Program-made: the position numbers and the translations under genes
The notes under the pieces: model-generated
What the model saw: only the letters and a program-made list of their open reading frames with translations
Database searches by the model: none
What the model was told of the DNA's origin: nothing
Shown here: positions 61,741 through 64,000 of the stretch, piece after piece
How the letters are laid out: each line of letters begins with the position of its first letter
Position numbering within the stretch: the stretch's first letter is position 1
Origin: Pachyseris speciosa
Taxonomy: Eukaryota; Cnidaria; Anthozoa; Scleractinia; Pachyseridae
Length of the DNA: 64,000 bases
Reading direction: 5' to 3'
Assembly (NCBI GenBank): GCA_016490735.1
Contig: JAEMWC010001623.1
Span: 57,741 to 121,740, forward strand

Positions 61741-62251
61741 CTTCTTTTCTTGCCATCTGTGTTTTTATCGCTTTTTAATTGCACGGCGAAACGTTTGTTG
61801 TAGTGTTTTAAGTTTGACTCAACACGAAACAGAGTCAATAGCAGATTCTAACAGACTTTTCGAGGCGCTTTTTGACTTGTACGGGCAAGGTAAGGTTGAA
61901 CACCATCACACCAATGCCATACTAATGCCAACTTGGGTTTGTAAATTAACTCACGAATAAGGAAGAATGGCAAGCAGAGGCATACCTCAGTAAATTTGAA
62001 CTTGCACAATGCAACCATTATTGTAGGTATGCATAGGTTTACCCGGGCAGGCCCGAACCCATTTGGGATGTAACTCTCTGCTATGAATTTGAGTACAATG
62101 GTAATAAGCTCGGGCAAGTAGGGACAAGTGCTGGCAAGCTCCAAATTAAATGATGGCTCTATTGTTTGCCAATGGGTGTGATTGTTTCGTCGGTTTTTGC
62201 TAAGCGGTGCAAACAGAAGTCTGTTGGCTAAATCAGTTCTCTTTTTCAAGA

Positions 62252-62932
62252 ATGAACAAGAAGGTGAAAGTCGATTGGTCTACAATTGATCGTGCATCGC
62301 CAAAACCAAAACGGCTTCACTTAGAGAAAGAAGGTACGGACAGCTTGTACCATTGTCCAATTCAAGTATGCGAACACGAAGGATTTCAAAGTCAGCGTGG
62401 ATGCAGGAAACATGTCAATTCTAAGCACAGCTGGTTCTTTTATTTTGACGAAAAACCCGACCTGACAGAACTTCAACATTCATTGCAAGTGCTGGACACT
62501 AAGTTATCAGAGACCACTACAAATGACTGTCAATCAAGCCGAAGGCCAAAACATGGTGTCATAGTTGTTCCTTCATTTTCAGTCTCCGGCCAAATTGGCG
62601 AAGCATTCGCGAAATGGTTGACTGGTAGTGGTGGGGGTTGCAAGAAAGATTGTACAGCTCAACAAATAGCGGAGAGAAGCTTTAAATTTATGAAATTTTG
62701 TTGTGAAGACGAGGAAGAATTGACGTTTGAGTAATAGACTACAGTCTGTGCTCGCCAAATCTCTTGTTCAAGTGCATAGACTACTTGCAAGACGAGTGCA
62801 AACTCGGACATGGTGGGCGATTGGGCTACATAGACGCAATTTCCGAACTAATGGACTTTAGAAAAATCAATGGGGCATCCGACGCAGTTCTGCGAAACCT
62901 GCGTTTGTCTTGTATATATGCATGCTACTAAG
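62252..62932 (+). pseudogene. C2H2-type zinc-finger ORF of a repeated cnidarian family
   Basis: ATG at 62252 (MNKKVKVDWSTIDRASPKPK). A zinc-finger-like motif (YHCPIQVCEHEGFQSQRG then KHVNSKH) is followed by SWFFYFDEKPDLTELQHSL, a PSFSVSGQIGEAFAKWLTGS segment and FKFMKFCCEDEEELTFE, stop at 62732-62734. In another frame the similarity continues LLFKCIDYLQDECKLGHGG and ISELMDFRKINGASDAVL to about 62932. I recall this type as a high-copy cnidarian ORF with a recombinase-like C-terminal half, which is absent here. Probably a transposon-derived fragment; role unproven. Confidence 0.5.
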
Positions 62933-63063
62933 AAAGTCTATCCTCCCTTGGCATTAAAATATAGACCACAATACTGACACACTCATTTCATAAGTTACCG
63001 TTGCAATTTTATTATATATATGGCCACACTTGTGTAGTTCAAGCCAACAATTCCCTTATTGAA
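62933..63063. other. Non-coding spacer
   Basis: AT-rich, no feature. Confidence 0.4.
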
Positions 63064-63889
63064 CTAAACCAAAAGGGGAAAATAAACAAACATAATGTCA
63101 ACAGGCACAATGACACATGAAAACTCGACTATTGCTGGCTGGAAAATACCTAGTTTATGGTGTGTTTTACACGGTCTTTTGACTTTCTTCGACCGACCGC
63201 TCTGTGATCGCGGCCTCTTTCCACTGATCTGGGAGCTGTCCTTTTCAGTTGTTGCCTTGCGTTTCCTTTCAAACTCGGTGTGACTGGTATGCCAGCTGGG
63301 CACTGGGGTGACGAAGATGTTTTCGCCCTCGTCCTCTGGTACCTCTTCGTGGCTGCAATTCTGCTCATCCGTGTGGCCGCCTGGGTCTTCTTGCGCACAC
63401 CCTTCTTCGTGGTGTGTCCCAGAAGCCGACGACTCGCCGAGCTCCTCTGTGGTTGGTAAAGCCCCGTACACTCTTCACCAGATCTTGATGCCTGTTTTGA
63501 AGCAGACCTAGAGACACGCAGACACATTTTCTTTTCTTGCAAGGCCTCGCTGGAAGCAAATGTTCCAAGATTGCGGTGGTGGTTCCTCAACTTGTCTTCC
63601 AGGAGTTCACGGTACGCTGTCATCGACTTTCGCATGACGGGATCAAGGCAAGTGAATGTGGACTTGACGCAGTCGTGTAGATCCATGGAAGTAATTCAGC
63701 ATTCCGAGTGCTGATTTGTGAAATTCTAACCAGGTTTGAGAGTTCTTCTTGGTAACTATGCTGGTAGGAAGCGGTTACGATGTTTTGCATGTATGGATTT
63801 TCGTGGTCTTTAAGAAGGTTGTAGAGTTCCTTGATCCATCTTGAAACTGAACCCGTAACAATATAAACTTGATTTAATACGCGCAACAC
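63064..63889 (-). pseudogene. Hypothetical minus-strand ORFs, frame-broken
   Basis: Three overlapping frames may be one gene. VYIVTGSVSRWIKELYNLLK and NIVTASYQHSYQEELSNLVR (63620-63889) come first. FTCLDPVMRKSMTAYRELLE and DKLRNHHRNLGTFASSEALQ (from 63686) follow. Then in a third frame comes an acidic stretch (GGHTDEQNCSHEEVPEDEGE) and a basic nuclear-signal-like end (SGKRPRSQSGRSKKVKRPCK). No known domain. The frame changes near 63490 and 63650 could be introns or decay. Confidence 0.35.
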
Positions 63890-64000
63890 TTTGCAGCCGC
63901 CACTGAGGTACTAAAAGAGAAAAGGCAACTTTGGCACGTAGAGCTTGAGCTTTCTTATGCACTGTTTTAATAAGCCTTTGAAGCGCTATTTCTCAGGGAA

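Larger units (their letters stand above)
58181..62251. other. Long non-coding stretch
   Basis: No supported gene over 4 kb. Small ORFs (for example 59482-59691, 59775-60095) lack domains, and one at 60804-61196 (minus) is partly a Lys/Gly-rich shadow of the TTC microsatellite. A cluster of palindromes lies at 61342-61740. The sequence between 58.2 and 58.4 kb may belong to the integration site of element 2. Confidence 0.55.

Noticed and set aside
1..64000. CRISPR array, bacterial operon or prophage
   Set aside because: No regularly spaced direct repeats and no bacterial ribosome-binding context. Introns, LINEs, SINEs and LTR elements show animal DNA.

Overview
The window looks like nuclear DNA of an animal, most likely a cnidarian (anthozoan or coral type). 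The evidence is a pair of duplicated calcium-binding EGF exons with eukaryotic splice signals, an alpha-kinase-like fragment, several LINE clades, a Ty3/gypsy element, a DIRS-type element, tRNA-derived SINEs, fold-back MITEs, and virus-like genes of types I recognise from cnidarian genomes. No database search was possible, so family names come from motifs and memory.

Layout. 1-6030: intergenic repeats (fold-back, minisatellite, head-to-head SINEs, 3' end of a LINE). 6031-10593: a nearly complete Ty3/gypsy retrotransposon with 142-bp LTRs that differ at only two positions seen. 11150-19330: old repeats, a LINE fragment, a broken alpha-kinase-like sequence, an unknown ORF, a Penelope-like RT fragment, and a Tx1/L1-like LINE carrying a MITE. 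20096-20625: two tandem cbEGF exons, the only convincing host coding sequence. 21800-22935: five tRNA-like SINE heads.

22945-47760 is the main find. It is a Polinton/adintovirus-like element with a CATGG target duplication, about 310-328-bp terminal inverted repeats, and an outer end at each side that is itself an imperfect hairpin palindrome. It encodes a retroviral-type integrase, protein-primed DNA polymerase B, a packaging ATPase, a major capsid protein, a penton-like protein, and about ten conserved but uncharacterised small or membrane proteins. The polymerase gene is split by about 8.4 kb of nested insertions: a DIRS element, itself interrupted by a nearly complete LINE, plus a fold-back MITE and a SINE. 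Most genes have frameshifts or single stops, so the copy is dead.

48886-58180 holds a second virus-like element with a different morphogenesis module: its own ATPase, major capsid and penton-like proteins, an adenain-like protease, a pX-like protein, a zinc-ribbon/phospholipase A2 protein and a collagen-like fibre. Its right side ends in another imperfect hairpin palindrome. Its left side, where a replication module could have been, is lost at a Penelope-like repeat. The two elements share three things: a small acidic protein, a Cys-rich protein family (four copies), and a tandem LDEVF peptide found at the polymerase C-terminus in one and in a Cys-rich protein in the other. Many start codons in both sit 0-10 bases after a TATA-like motif.

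58181-64000 is mostly non-coding. It holds a TTC microsatellite, a cluster of GGAAC...GTTCC palindromes, a C2H2-type ORF of a repeated kind, and degraded ORFs.
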